A stretch of DNA of 64,000 nt, from assembly GCA_041649295.1 (NCBI GenBank), contig JBAZNI010000002.1, forward strand, positions 1 through 64,000. The letters run 5' to 3'. This stretch comes from JACPLR01 sp041649295 (GTDB lineage: Archaea; Nanobdellota; Nanobdellia; Pacearchaeales; GW2011-AR1). A model generated the notes under the pieces. That model was not told where the DNA came from, did no database searches, and saw only the letters and a program-made list of their open reading frames with translations. The position numbers were made by a program, and so were the translations under genes. This document shows positions 43,249 to 53,238 of this stretch, one piece after another. The first letter of the stretch is position 1. Each line of letters begins with the position of its first letter.

Positions 43249-44229
43249 ATGAAGTTATCTAATGAAAATATAAAAAAAATATTGATTATCAGGAACGACC
43301 ATATCGGAGATTTAATTCTTTCTTCAAATATTTTTAGATATGCAAGAAAGAACTTTCCAGATGCAAAAATAACTGCATTAGTTGCTCCATCTGCAAAAGA
43401 AATTGTTGAGAAAAACAAGAATATTAATGAAGTAATAACTGCAAAATATAATCCAAAATCTTACAAAGATTTAAAGCAGTATATTAAGGCTATATTAAAG
43501 ATCAGGAAAGAAAAATTTGACTATGGGATAGAAATAAGGGGCGAAACAAGAAATACACTTTCATTCTTATTCCTTGGTAAGGTAAAATTCCGTGTTGCAA
43601 ATTGCAAAGATAATCTTTCAAAAAAATTAGTTGATTTTCACGGAACAAATGATTCAAAACAAAGACATGAATCTGTAAGGGGTATTGAACTATTCAGAGA
43701 TAGTTTGAATCTTGGAGAAATTAATTATAAAGCAGAAGTTGCAACAGATGAAAGAGATGAGGAAAATGTAAATCTTTTTATTAAGAAAAACAAATTAAAA
43801 AAATTCATCTGTATTAATCCTGATGCAAGTCACGAAGGAAAACAATGGGATATGGAAAATTTTGACAAGATAATAAAATTTTTAAAATCAGATTATAAAG
43901 ATTATAAAATTGTACTAATAGGCGCAGATAGTGAAAAACTTAATTATCTTATGACTAAAAATCCTGAGATGATTCTGCTAGAAAAGGGAAATTTAAGAGA
44001 AATCCATCTGCTTTTAAAAAAATGCTCTTTATTTTTTTGTATAGATGGGGGGGTTATGCATTTGGCATGGATTAGTGATATTCCATTAATAACCTTAATG
44101 ATGAAATTTTCAATACCTTCTATAGAAAATATAAAACCTCTGAGTAAAAAATCGATTATTCTTTATGATGATGAAGACGGAATAACTATAGATGAAGCAA
44201 AAGAAAATATAAGGAAAGTACTACGATAA
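43249..44229 (+). CDS. GT9 (heptosyltransferase-family) glycosyltransferase
   Basis: A 326-residue GT-B enzyme like the one at 30255: ILIIRNDHIGDLILSSNIF at the N-terminus, FICINPDASHEGKQWDMENF starting the donor domain (about 185), and FFCIDGGVMHLAWISDIPLI. I chose ATG 43249 rather than an in-frame TTG at 43228 because the TATA-like element and usual N-terminal length then fit. Its presence twice in the locus suggests a repeated heptose-like or related sugar. Confidence 0.85.
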   Translation: MKLSNENIKKILIIRNDHIGDLILSSNIFRYARKNFPDAKITALVAPSAKEIVEKNKNINEVITAKYNPKSYKDLKQYIKAILKIRKEKFDYGIEIRGETRNTLSFLFLGKVKFRVANCKDNLSKKLVDFHGTNDSKQRHESVRGIELFRDSLNLGEINYKAEVATDERDEENVNLFIKKNKLKKFICINPDASHEGKQWDMENFDKIIKFLKSDYKDYKIVLIGADSEKLNYLMTKNPEMILLEKGNLREIHLLLKKCSLFFCIDGGVMHLAWISDIPLITLMMKFSIPSIENIKPLSKKSIILYDDEDGITIDEAKENIRKVLR

Positions 44230-44260
44230 ACTTTTTAAACTTAGTATAAGATTAACTAAA

Positions 44261-44869
44261 ATGGCTGAAGGATTAATAAGATTAAAGACAAAAATTAAAA
44301 GAATAGCACTTATTTTAGGCTATGATATTGGAAATGGACATATATCTAGAGTAAGAATTAACCGCCCGTCAGGAATATTTGTTAAAGAATTATTCGGAAA
44401 TAAGCCTTTAGTTGGAGCAGAAGTGGGGGTATATTCTGGAGAAAATTCGGAAAATTTAGTTCAGAATATTAATTTTAGCAAATTCTATGCAATTGATTCA
44501 TGGGTTCCTTGGGAAGGTAGTAAAAGACAGTTAAAAGAGTTTAAAATGGCGGAAAGATTAACAAGAAAGAGATTATCAAAATATGGAAAGAAGTGTGTTA
44601 TCATCAAAAAAAAGTCTGATGATGCTGTAAAAGATATCCTTGAAAAACTAGATTTTGTTTATATCGATGGGGACCACGATTATCTACCTGTTAAAAAAGA
44701 TATTGAACTTTACTATAAATTACTAAAAAAAGGCGGAGTAATAGCAGGACATGATATTAATAATGGGTTGCAAGAAAATGGTGTTGCAAAAGCAGTTTCA
44801 GAATTCAGTATTAAGAATAATTTAGATTTAAGAGTTCAGGCTCCTGACTGGTGGATAGTTAAAAAATAA
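44261..44869 (+). CDS. Class I SAM methyltransferase (Methyltransf_24 type)
   Basis: A 202-residue protein: SAM motif VGAEVGVYSGENSENLV (about residues 48-64), AIDSWVPWEG, and the DFVYIDGDHDYLPVKKDIEL post-motif (about 130-149) followed by LLKKGGVIAGHDI. This is the Methyltransf_24 pattern common in glycan loci. Probably methylates a sugar hydroxyl; no direct evidence. It begins 31 bases after the GT9 gene and converges on the GT2-radical SAM fusion gene. Confidence 0.85.
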   Translation: MAEGLIRLKTKIKRIALILGYDIGNGHISRVRINRPSGIFVKELFGNKPLVGAEVGVYSGENSENLVQNINFSKFYAIDSWVPWEGSKRQLKEFKMAERLTRKRLSKYGKKCVIIKKKSDDAVKDILEKLDFVYIDGDHDYLPVKKDIELYYKLLKKGGVIAGHDINNGLQENGVAKAVSEFSIKNNLDLRVQAPDWWIVKK

Positions 44870-44872
44870 GGA

Positions 44873-46912
44873 TTAATCAAAATACTTTCTTTTTTTAATA
44901 GAATCGATAAAGATACGATTAAAAATAATATCCCAAAAACTATTATTCATGCTTGAAGAAACATTGCAGATATGGGTACAATCACATGCGTGATTTTCTA
45001 TTGATTTAAATAGCTTTTTAGCCTGTTCTGATTTTAGCAAAGTTTCTGGCGAATTCTCCATTAGATTTCCTATTTTTGGCTGGAGCTCGCAAATTCTAAG
45101 AGAACCATCACTTTCTAATATTAAGCTATTTACCCCAGCTGTGCATTTAAATGTCCATTTTTTACCTTCTAAAACATCTATTTGAGTTATAATTACATGC
45201 CTATCCCTTAAATTTGCATAGATTTTCTTTATCCTATTTTTATGTCTTTTTGAATTATAATATTTTCTTGTTTTATATCTTAAGGCATTTACATTTTTTA
45301 GTTCTTTAATTGTTGGCAAAGTTAAAAGTCCTTTATGCTCTCCTCTGATTAAATCAAAAAAGTGGTCATCTATATCCAAGCTCTTAACTAAATTTATTAA
45401 TTCTGGAAGACTTTCTATATTTTCTTTTGTAATAACTGTATTTGTAGCAATAGAGATAAAATTATGGTGTTTCTTTTTTAAGTCTTTTAATTCTTTTATT
45501 AAAGCAATTGTTTTTCTAAAGTTGCCTTTAACTCCTCTTAGATAATCGTGACGAGATTCTATCCCATCTAAAGAACAATCTATAGCAAAATTAACATTAG
45601 GATATTTTTGCAGCACTTCATTCATATTCTTAAGAATCTTATCTCCAAGAAGCCCGTTTGTAGGTATGCTGATAAGATGAGGGTTTGTATACTTTATGAT
45701 TGTGTCTATTACTTCTGGAAAATCTTCTCGTATAAATGGCTCTCCGCCAGAAAGCAATATAGAATTAACATCATAAAAATTAGACAATAGTTTCTCTATA
45801 TCTTTTATACTTAAATCTTTAGATTTATTCAAATCTTTCCAGTAAAAACAATGTTTACACTGAGAGTTGCACCTAGTGGTTATGAAAAACACCAAACTTT
45901 TAATTTTATTAGTTTTAACATTTTTTATAAAATCTAGATATTTATTTTTTTTCTTATTATAATTTCTAATAAATAATGGAAAATCAACAATATCAAATAG
46001 TTCTTTATCTGAAATTTTTCTTTTGCTCTGAACAATCTTTCTTTTTTTCAATAAATCTCTAAGATTAAATAAAGTAACTAAATATGCCTTAAGTATCTCA
46101 ATTCTATATTTCTTAGAAACTATCCAGTAAATAAATGTGATTAACAAAATTGGGCTATATGTTATTATTGTTTTAAGTTGAAAATTTTTAAAATAAGTTA
46201 AAAGCACATTCCTATATCCTCTAAATGTTTCTTGTTTCTTAGGCTTTTTTTTCATAGTATTGTGTCCAAGATGATATGAAACAAGTTCAGGGTTGTAAAT
46301 CACTTTCCAACCACATATATTTGCACGAATACCTAAATCTGTATCTTCAGAGCCATAAAAATAGTCTGGATCAAATACCCCTATAGAATCTATCATCTCT
46401 CTTCTAATTATAAGTGTAGCACTTTTAAGATAAGCAACTCTCTTAAAAGTATTGTATTGTCCTACATCTTTTTCTCCATGCCCTCTATCTGTTGCTCCTG
46501 AGTTTTTAGCAAATATTCCTCCAGTTGCATCGATTGATTCTTCTTTAGTTAATAACTTACCTGTACAAAGCCCAACATCTTTATGAGATTCCATATAATT
46601 AACTGCTTTTTTCAACCAGTCTTTAGTAAGTGCTGCATCACTATCCATAACAACAATATATTTTGAATTAGACATAGACATACCTATATTTCTTTTTTCA
46701 GACGGGCCTTTTTTAGGAAAGTCAAAAAATTTTACTTTTGGGTAGCTCTTTCTAATAAACTCTGCTGTTCTGTCTGTTGAATCATTATCTAATAAGTAGG
46801 CATTATAACTAGTATAAGACTGACTTTTTATAGAGTCTAGACAGACACTTAGAATGTCTTGGTTATTATGTGAGACAATTATACAGTCTACTTCTGGTTT
46901 ATTATCTTTCAT
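44873..46912 (-). CDS. GT2 glycosyltransferase fused to radical SAM/SPASM-like domain
   Basis: A 679-residue two-enzyme protein. Residues 1-235 are a GT2 domain of the rhamnosyltransferase type (DCIIVSHNNQDILSVCLDSI, MDSDAALTKDW with DSD near 93, FYGSEDTDLGIR). Residues about 243-268 form a membrane segment. Residues about 335-560 are a radical SAM core: C348, C352, C355 (CNSQCKHC), LSGGEPFIRED and SIPTNGLL. The C-terminus carries further Cys (FKCTAGVNS, RICELQPKIGN, HACDCTHIC) resembling a SPASM Fe-S site. I know of no described enzyme with this architecture. It suggests sugar transfer coupled to radical modification. Confidence 0.85.
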   Translation of the reverse strand: MKDNKPEVDCIIVSHNNQDILSVCLDSIKSQSYTSYNAYLLDNDSTDRTAEFIRKSYPKVKFFDFPKKGPSEKRNIGMSMSNSKYIVVMDSDAALTKDWLKKAVNYMESHKDVGLCTGKLLTKEESIDATGGIFAKNSGATDRGHGEKDVGQYNTFKRVAYLKSATLIIRREMIDSIGVFDPDYFYGSEDTDLGIRANICGWKVIYNPELVSYHLGHNTMKKKPKKQETFRGYRNVLLTYFKNFQLKTIITYSPILLITFIYWIVSKKYRIEILKAYLVTLFNLRDLLKKRKIVQSKRKISDKELFDIVDFPLFIRNYNKKKNKYLDFIKNVKTNKIKSLVFFITTRCNSQCKHCFYWKDLNKSKDLSIKDIEKLLSNFYDVNSILLSGGEPFIREDFPEVIDTIIKYTNPHLISIPTNGLLGDKILKNMNEVLQKYPNVNFAIDCSLDGIESRHDYLRGVKGNFRKTIALIKELKDLKKKHHNFISIATNTVITKENIESLPELINLVKSLDIDDHFFDLIRGEHKGLLTLPTIKELKNVNALRYKTRKYYNSKRHKNRIKKIYANLRDRHVIITQIDVLEGKKWTFKCTAGVNSLILESDGSLRICELQPKIGNLMENSPETLLKSEQAKKLFKSIENHACDCTHICNVSSSMNNSFWDIIFNRIFIDSIKKRKYFD

Positions 46913-46974
46913 TTTAAACTATATTTTATGTTTAATCTTTAATATGTAATTATTTAAAAATCTATTTAAAATTT

Positions 46975-48519
46975 TTAATTTGCTGAAATAGTTTGTTTTT
47001 TAAAATTAAAATCAAATAATAGTTTGAATAGTTTAAAATCTTCTCTATTTATACCTCTAAAGATTAACATTGATAAGATATAAACAAAAAATCCTGTAGT
47101 AACAAGTAGGATTCCTGTAAATAAGTTTATATCATTTAATAGGTTTTTAATAAATAACAAAGAAAGCACCATAATTATGCTTGAAAGTATTGGTTTTATC
47201 ATCAAACTAAGGTCTACTTTTATATTTAGCTTATTTTTAGCAAAAATATAAAGCCCGATACTATAAATAATCCAGCTTATCATTGTTGCTATTGCTACTC
47301 CTGTAGCTGCAAGATTAGGAGAGAACAATAAGAAATATTTAATCAAAAGATAATTTAATAAGATATTTAATGCCATAACAAATAAAGATGCGGATAAAAA
47401 GAGGTTATTTTTCTCTCTTGTAGAAAATAAGCTGATAAAAAGCGTCACTTGAACAGACAATATAATTAACATAGACAAAAAATAAAGTGGCAATGTTGAT
47501 TCTAGGTACGATCTACCATAAAGTAGAAATAAAAAGTAGTTTCCAAGAGCAGCTATCCCAAATGCAGAGGGAACACTAACTATCATTGTATACTTAAACA
47601 CACGATTAAATGCATGTTCTAAATTTTCTTTTTTTACCTGTACAAAAATAGGGATTAAAACACTGCTAAATGCTAAAAGTCCAGAGATGCTTGAAACAAT
47701 ATTAAATGCAGCTCTATAAATCCCTATTGCTTCTGTTCCTGGAACAAAAATTCCTAGCATAATTGTGTCTATGTTCCCCAAAAACATAAAAGAGAAAAAA
47801 CCTAAAGTAGAATACATAAAAAAATTAAATACTCTTTTTTTATCTTCTTGTTTTGCTGGTTCTTTATTTTTGAAAATCTCTGGAAAAAGTCGATAATTAT
47901 TATATACACTAAAACTTAGAGTGATAAAAGTAGAGATTATAAGAACTAAAAAAACATGGAAAACATTCAAATTCTTTACAAGTAATAAAGAAATTATAAG
48001 AACTAATCCAATTCTTAGCACTTGAGAGATACTTTCTTTTGCAACAACATATTCAGATTTTTTAACTGCATAAAAAAATGCAGTAAAAAATCCTTCTAAG
48101 GAGAGTATGAAAATATAAACTGATGCTAAAACCAATGGGAAAAATGCCTGTGGCTTTTTAAAAATATATTCAGAAAGGGGGTATGAAATAATAAGAAGAA
48201 GCAAAGAAGTTACTAAAACTAAAATAAACTTTAGTTTTAATATTGTATGGAAGTAATTTTTTTTAAGTAATTTTTTACTTTTCAAAGATTCAGGGATATA
48301 TCTTACAAGTGTCTCATTAATCCCAGTACTAGAAAAAAACATGAAGGTTAGAGCAATTGATAATACTAGGTTATATAATCCAAAACCTTCTAATAACAGC
48401 ATTCTAGCTAAAATTACTGAGAAAATTAAAGAACCTGCACGCATTACTAATGATGAAGTAAAATTCCATGCAGAACCTTTAATTGCCTGTTTTGTCAAAC
48501 TTTTTTCCTCAATTGCCAT
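46975..48519 (-). CDS. Wzx-type oligosaccharide flippase
   Basis: A 514-residue membrane protein with about 14 hydrophobic segments. QAIKGSAWNFTSSLVMRAGS near the N-terminus and FSSTGINETLVRYIPES after TM2 are typical of the RfbX/Wzx family. It differs clearly from the shorter flippase at 10652 and would serve a second lipid-linked glycan or a second organism-specific step. It follows the GT2-radical SAM fusion gene on the same strand after 62 bases. Confidence 0.9.
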   Translation of the reverse strand: MAIEEKSLTKQAIKGSAWNFTSSLVMRAGSLIFSVILARMLLLEGFGLYNLVLSIALTFMFFSSTGINETLVRYIPESLKSKKLLKKNYFHTILKLKFILVLVTSLLLLIISYPLSEYIFKKPQAFFPLVLASVYIFILSLEGFFTAFFYAVKKSEYVVAKESISQVLRIGLVLIISLLLVKNLNVFHVFLVLIISTFITLSFSVYNNYRLFPEIFKNKEPAKQEDKKRVFNFFMYSTLGFFSFMFLGNIDTIMLGIFVPGTEAIGIYRAAFNIVSSISGLLAFSSVLIPIFVQVKKENLEHAFNRVFKYTMIVSVPSAFGIAALGNYFLFLLYGRSYLESTLPLYFLSMLIILSVQVTLFISLFSTREKNNLFLSASLFVMALNILLNYLLIKYFLLFSPNLAATGVAIATMISWIIYSIGLYIFAKNKLNIKVDLSLMIKPILSSIIMVLSLLFIKNLLNDINLFTGILLVTTGFFVYILSMLIFRGINREDFKLFKLLFDFNFKKQTISAN

Positions 48520-48566
48520 ATAAATTTAAGAATATGAAACTTTTTAAATAATTGTAGGCTAAAACA

Positions 48567-49904
48567 TTGATGAAAAAGACAACTTATGTTCTAATTGGTT
48601 TTGCTTTAGTTCTGATTGGTTTTGCTATTTTTTCAACTAAACTAGGGTTTCACGATTCTTATGAATACATAACTGTATCTAAAATACTAGCAGGAGTAGA
48701 TAATTTAGATGTTTTTACTACTCATTCTCTTGTTTATCCATTTATAATTTCTTTATTTTTAAAAATCTGGCCAAGTTTAACTATGATAAAACTAGTTAAT
48801 GTTTTTTGGGTATTTCTTATTGGAATCGTCCTTCTTATATTTTTGAAAAATAAATTTGCATTCTTAATATTTGCAATTTCGCCACTAACTTGGTATGCGA
48901 GCATACAAACAACTCCTGCTTTGCCTGCAAGTTTTTGTTTATTATTAGCCTATCTTTTTATTAAAAATCAAAAAATAAAACATAGTTATATTTATTCGGG
49001 ATTATTCCTAGGATTATCTGTTGCATTTTATACTCCTATGATGTTGTTTAGCTTTTTATTTATTTTAGTGTATTTTTGGAATGGAAGGTTCAATAATTTT
49101 GTAAATTATTTCATATTTTTTTCTATTGGAATACTCCCGGCATTAGTCCTAGATTATGTTTTATTTAATAATCCTATGTACTCGTTTATCAGATATTTTG
49201 GGGCAAATTTTGTTGTTTCAATTGCAGGAGTTAGTTCAGGAACAAGAAACCTGCAGATTTTGAACACCCCAGGAGTTTTGTTAATAATTGTTGCAATTTC
49301 TCCTTTTTTATTCAGATTACATAGATTAAAGTTTGAAGAGCATAAAAAAGATATAATATTCTTAATACTTTCTGGACTTATACTGCTTGTTCGTGCAGCA
49401 ATGTTAAAATATTTCATTATAATTTCTCCAATTTTGATTTTGTTGTTAAGTCCATTATTAACTAAAAAAGAAATTAAATGGCATTGTGTGGTTTCTGTAA
49501 TTTTAATAGTTATTCTTACTTTTGGTTTTTTTGGAGCAACCAAAGATAGTAAAATTCAGGAAGATTTATTAAAAATCAAGGGAGATTTTAAAACAGAATA
49601 TATAATTGCAGGTCCTTATGAAGCTCCGAAAATAGCTGCTCAACTATGGGAAGACAGCCCAAAAATAGCGTGGATAGAAGATTTTGAAGCAAGCAGAGAA
49701 AACAAAACAGTATTAAAAGAATATTCTATTAAAACTAATTCAAAAATAAACCTTAGAGAAAACTTGGAAATATCTGCAAAGTTTAATCGTTTTGGAGATT
49801 ATAACTACGATAATTATATTATTGTAAGTGAAAAAGAAAGCGAGTTGCCTGAAGGGCTTGAAAAAGAAAAATGCTACAGTATTCTTTGTGTATATCGTGG
49901 ATAG
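48567..49904 (+). CDS. GT39-like membrane glycosyltransferase (short)
   Basis: A 445-residue GT-C-like protein with about ten hydrophobic segments. The first loop has GFHDSYEYITVSKILAG, an Asp-containing motif equivalent to that in PMT/ArnT-like enzymes, and THSLVYPFIISLFLKIW begins TM3. The C-terminal soluble part is about 110 residues. Short compared with ArnT but similar to other archaeal members of the PMT-2 set. Divergent from the flippase with about 47 bases between starts. Confidence 0.75.
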   Translation: MMKKTTYVLIGFALVLIGFAIFSTKLGFHDSYEYITVSKILAGVDNLDVFTTHSLVYPFIISLFLKIWPSLTMIKLVNVFWVFLIGIVLLIFLKNKFAFLIFAISPLTWYASIQTTPALPASFCLLLAYLFIKNQKIKHSYIYSGLFLGLSVAFYTPMMLFSFLFILVYFWNGRFNNFVNYFIFFSIGILPALVLDYVLFNNPMYSFIRYFGANFVVSIAGVSSGTRNLQILNTPGVLLIIVAISPFLFRLHRLKFEEHKKDIIFLILSGLILLVRAAMLKYFIIISPILILLLSPLLTKKEIKWHCVVSVILIVILTFGFFGATKDSKIQEDLLKIKGDFKTEYIIAGPYEAPKIAAQLWEDSPKIAWIEDFEASRENKTVLKEYSIKTNSKINLRENLEISAKFNRFGDYNYDNYIIVSEKESELPEGLEKEKCYSILCVYRG

Positions 49905-49958
49905 AATTCTAAAGTTTAGAATATATAATCTTAAATAGTTATAAAAAAACCCGATATT

Positions 49959-50891
49959 ATGAAAAAAATAATAATCACTGGTGCAGGAGGGCTAGTAGGA
50001 TTATCTCTGTTGACAAAAATTGACTCTTTAAAATATCAAATAACTGCTATTGATAAAAACAAAAATAACTTAAGAATAGCTAAAAAGATAAATCCTAGAA
50101 TAAAAACAATTTGCGTAGATGTTTCAAAAAATGGCAGTTGGGAAAGGGAATTTAAAGGTTGTGATGTTGTCATACAACTGCAAGCGCAGATTTCTTCTCC
50201 TTTAAGAATAGATTACATTAAAAATAACATAGAATCTGTGAAAAACATTATTAAAATATGTGAGAAGTACAAAATTAAACACCTAATACATCTAAGTTCT
50301 TCTGTAGTTATGTCTGTTGCTAGAGATGATTATAGTGAGACAAAAACTTCTGGTGAAAAACTTGTTAAAGATTCAAAATTAAAATACACTATATTTCGCC
50401 CACCACTTATGTATGGAGAATTTGACATTAAACACTTAGGATTCTTAGCCAATATTTTAGATAAAAGTCCTGTGTTTCCTGTTCCAGGAAGTGGAAAATA
50501 TATTCGACAGCCCTTGTTTGTTTATGATTTAGTTGAAATAATATTAAACTGCCTTGAAGCTCCTGCTAAAAATCAGAGTTTTAATATAATTAGCAAGGAA
50601 AAGATATATTTTATAGAACTTATTAAAGAAATAGCTAGACAAAGAGGGCAAAAAAGAGTTTTTATTAATATTCCCCTACCGATATTCTCTGTTTTGTTAA
50701 AAACCTATAGTTTATTATTTAGGAAAAATCCTTATGAAAAATCCCAATTATATGCTCTAATTGCGGGAGATGTTTTTCCTGTTGAAAATTGGGAAAAAGA
50801 GTTTAATGTAATATATACTCCATTCAAACTGGGAGTTTGTAAAATGATAAAGTCTAAATATTATCCATTAAGAAAACTTATGATAAAATGA
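49959..50891 (+). CDS. NAD-dependent sugar epimerase/dehydratase (SDR)
   Basis: A 310-residue extended SDR: GAGGLVGLSLLTKI (NAD motif, about 6-19), LQAQISSPLRIDYI, then YSETKTSGEKLV (Tyr/Lys pair, about 124) and GKYIRQPLFVYDLVEII, the substrate-domain loop of the family. It is shorter at the C-terminus than the other epimerases. Its stop overlaps the start of the flavin oxidoreductase gene as ATGA, so the pair is translated together. Confidence 0.85.
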   Translation: MKKIIITGAGGLVGLSLLTKIDSLKYQITAIDKNKNNLRIAKKINPRIKTICVDVSKNGSWEREFKGCDVVIQLQAQISSPLRIDYIKNNIESVKNIIKICEKYKIKHLIHLSSSVVMSVARDDYSETKTSGEKLVKDSKLKYTIFRPPLMYGEFDIKHLGFLANILDKSPVFPVPGSGKYIRQPLFVYDLVEIILNCLEAPAKNQSFNIISKEKIYFIELIKEIARQRGQKRVFINIPLPIFSVLLKTYSLLFRKNPYEKSQLYALIAGDVFPVENWEKEFNVIYTPFKLGVCKMIKSKYYPLRKLMIK

Positions 50892-52171
50892 GCTCAAGAA
50901 AAAAATTAATTATTCTAGGTGCAGGGCTTTCAGGACTAGCTGCAGGAGAAGTATTATGTAAAACATTTGATGTGGAGATATATGAAAAACAAGAATATAT
51001 TGGAGGATTAGCTTCAAATTTTAAATATAATGGAAGAGATATTCCAAAATATTATCACCATATAATAAAAAGCAACAAAACAACATTAGATTACTTAAAA
51101 AAATTTGGAAATATAGATAATTTAAAATGGCAAAAGATAAAAGTTGCTATTGGGGTTAATTATAAAATAAACACAGTAAACACCCCCCTAGAACTACTAA
51201 AATTCAAATATCTAACACTATATGAAAAGTTAAGATTTGGTTTATTTGGAATATACACTGTTTATTTTATGAATCCTAACAAGATTAAACAGGGGTTAGA
51301 TGCAGAAAATTGGTTGAAAAAATATTCTGGAAAAGCTGTGACTGAAAAGATGTTCTATCAATTATACAGCAGAAATAAATTTAATATTCCGTTAAACCGA
51401 ATATCTGCGAAACAATTTGCAAATAGGTTGTATGAAAAAGAAATACAAGATTACTTTTCATTTCCAGAAAAAGGTTATCAAAATATGATTAATAACATAG
51501 AGAAAGAAATTATAAAAAATAATGGAAAAATATATACTAAATCAAATATTAAAGAAATTGACTTGAAGAATAAAGTAATTAAAATAGGGAATAAAAAATC
51601 AAAGTATGATATTCTAATAAATACTATTCCTTTTGAAGAGTTAATTAAAATATCTAAAAATATGCCTGAAAATTTTAAAGAGCAAATATCTAAGGTAAAA
51701 TACTGTCCTGCTGTAGGAATATGTTTTGTAACCAAGAAATTTTTAATACCAAAAATATACTGGATAAATTTATTTAATGAAGATGTCCACATAATAATGC
51801 AGCATTCTATTCTTAATGATTCTTATGGCGAAAAGATAAATTGGTGTTTAAAATATGGTGGTAGTGAAAAAGATTTAAGTCTTTCAGATGAGGAAATTAA
51901 AGAAAAGTACTTTAAGGTTATTAAAAAGTATTTCCCAAATGCTGATATTTTATGGAGTAAAGTGTTTAAAACAAAATATGGAGAACCTATTTATGATATT
52001 GATTATCACAAGTATATGCCAGATTACAAAACTCTTATAGATGGGCTTTACTTTGCAGGAATTCAACTTACTTATCCAAAAATAAGAAATATGAATGTAG
52101 CTTTAAACTCAGGAATAAAAGTAGCAGATATAATCTTAAAAGATTCTGGACATCTTCTTAAAAATGCCTAA
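50888..52171 (+). CDS. FAD-dependent oxidoreductase (amine oxidase/protoporphyrinogen oxidase-like)
   Basis: A 427-residue flavoprotein: ILGAGLSGLAAGEVLCKTFD is the GxGxxG FAD motif, YEKQEYIGGLASNF the following strand with the Gly pair, and the C-terminus has DGLYFAGIQLTYPKIRNMNVA with the FAD-binding GxxxxYP region. Such enzymes beside epimerases are common in polysaccharide clusters (UDP-galactopyranose mutase-related). Substrate unknown. Start is fused to the epimerase stop by an ATGA overlap. Confidence 0.8.
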   Translation: MSSRKKLIILGAGLSGLAAGEVLCKTFDVEIYEKQEYIGGLASNFKYNGRDIPKYYHHIIKSNKTTLDYLKKFGNIDNLKWQKIKVAIGVNYKINTVNTPLELLKFKYLTLYEKLRFGLFGIYTVYFMNPNKIKQGLDAENWLKKYSGKAVTEKMFYQLYSRNKFNIPLNRISAKQFANRLYEKEIQDYFSFPEKGYQNMINNIEKEIIKNNGKIYTKSNIKEIDLKNKVIKIGNKKSKYDILINTIPFEELIKISKNMPENFKEQISKVKYCPAVGICFVTKKFLIPKIYWINLFNEDVHIIMQHSILNDSYGEKINWCLKYGGSEKDLSLSDEEIKEKYFKVIKKYFPNADILWSKVFKTKYGEPIYDIDYHKYMPDYKTLIDGLYFAGIQLTYPKIRNMNVALNSGIKVADIILKDSGHLLKNA

Positions 52172-53188
52172 AATTCCCTGGCTCCATGCAACTCTATGAG
52201 TAACTCCTGTTCCGCCAAGATTATCTTTATTATCAAGATACCATTGATAAGATTTTATTAGTGCTTGAGAATTTGAATATTTTGGGTGCCATTTAAGTTG
52301 ATTTTGAATTTTTTCAGTTGAAACAAAAGAATCTGTGTCTGCAGTTCCATAAACCCATTTATACAAAGGAGAAAGTTTCATTGCTTCAAAAATCATCAGT
52401 GCAAGTTTAATAGCTTTTGCAGGTGTACGGATTACTTTTGCTCCAGATTTTGCATAATTGCAAAGTTCAGAAACATCTTCATAAACTGTATGAAATTCTC
52501 CTGCACCTACATTAAAGGCATCATCTGAAAGTTTAGCATTGCTAACTAATGCTAAATAAATAGCATTAACTAAATCCTCCACATCTAGCAGTTGGTAATG
52601 GTTTTTTCCATTACCTACTATTGGAATTCTTGCCCCAAATTCAACCCAATCATATAAAATCTGAAAAACTCCTAGTCTTCCTGTTCCAATAAAGGTTTTT
52701 GGACGAATTATCGGAACTAATAACCCTTTTTTTCTATATTGATTACATAAATGTTCTGCAATTATTTTTGTTTCTCCATAAGGACCCACACCAACTAATT
52801 TGTCTGTTTCATAAATCGGGTGTTTCTTAGGAACTCCATAAACTGCTGTTGAAGAAATATGAACTACCCTCTCAACTTTGTTTTCTAGTGATGATTGCAA
52901 AACATTTTTTGTTCCAGAAACATTAACCTGATAGATTCTTTTTTTAGTATAAAGTGGCAAAGCTGCAGCCGCATGAACAACTAGCTCTGGTTTTTCTTTT
53001 TTAATAACCTCGTCTAGTTTTTGCTTGTTTGTTATATCAAGAACATAAAACTTTGTGTTTTTCGGGTATTCTTTTTTTTCTGCTTCTGCAATATCTACTA
53101 CAATTACTTCTTTAAATTGTTTAGAAAGCTGATTACAGATATGATATCCTAAAAAACCAGCTCCTCCAGTAACAAGCAACTTTTTCAT
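52136..53188 (-). CDS. NAD-dependent epimerase/dehydratase (SDR)
   Basis: A 350-residue extended SDR with GGAGFLGYHICNQL (about 7-20), VHAAAALPLYTKKRIY, YGETKIIAEHLC (Tyr/Lys pair, about 148) and NHYQLLDVEDLVNAIYLAL. Length and the 3-beta-HSD-like middle suggest a 4-epimerase or C3 dehydrogenase. I use ATG 53188; the in-frame TTG five codons upstream gives no better motif spacing. Convergent with the flavoprotein gene (36-base overlap) and divergent from the UbiA gene. Confidence 0.85.
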   Translation of the reverse strand: MKKLLVTGGAGFLGYHICNQLSKQFKEVIVVDIAEAEKKEYPKNTKFYVLDITNKQKLDEVIKKEKPELVVHAAAALPLYTKKRIYQVNVSGTKNVLQSSLENKVERVVHISSTAVYGVPKKHPIYETDKLVGVGPYGETKIIAEHLCNQYRKKGLLVPIIRPKTFIGTGRLGVFQILYDWVEFGARIPIVGNGKNHYQLLDVEDLVNAIYLALVSNAKLSDDAFNVGAGEFHTVYEDVSELCNYAKSGAKVIRTPAKAIKLALMIFEAMKLSPLYKWVYGTADTDSFVSTEKIQNQLKWHPKYSNSQALIKSYQWYLDNKDNLGGTGVTHRVAWSQGILGIFKKMSRIF

Positions 53189-53238
53189 AAAAGTGTCTTT
53201 CAAGAAAAGTATTTAAAGATTATTATGATTTTTTGAAA

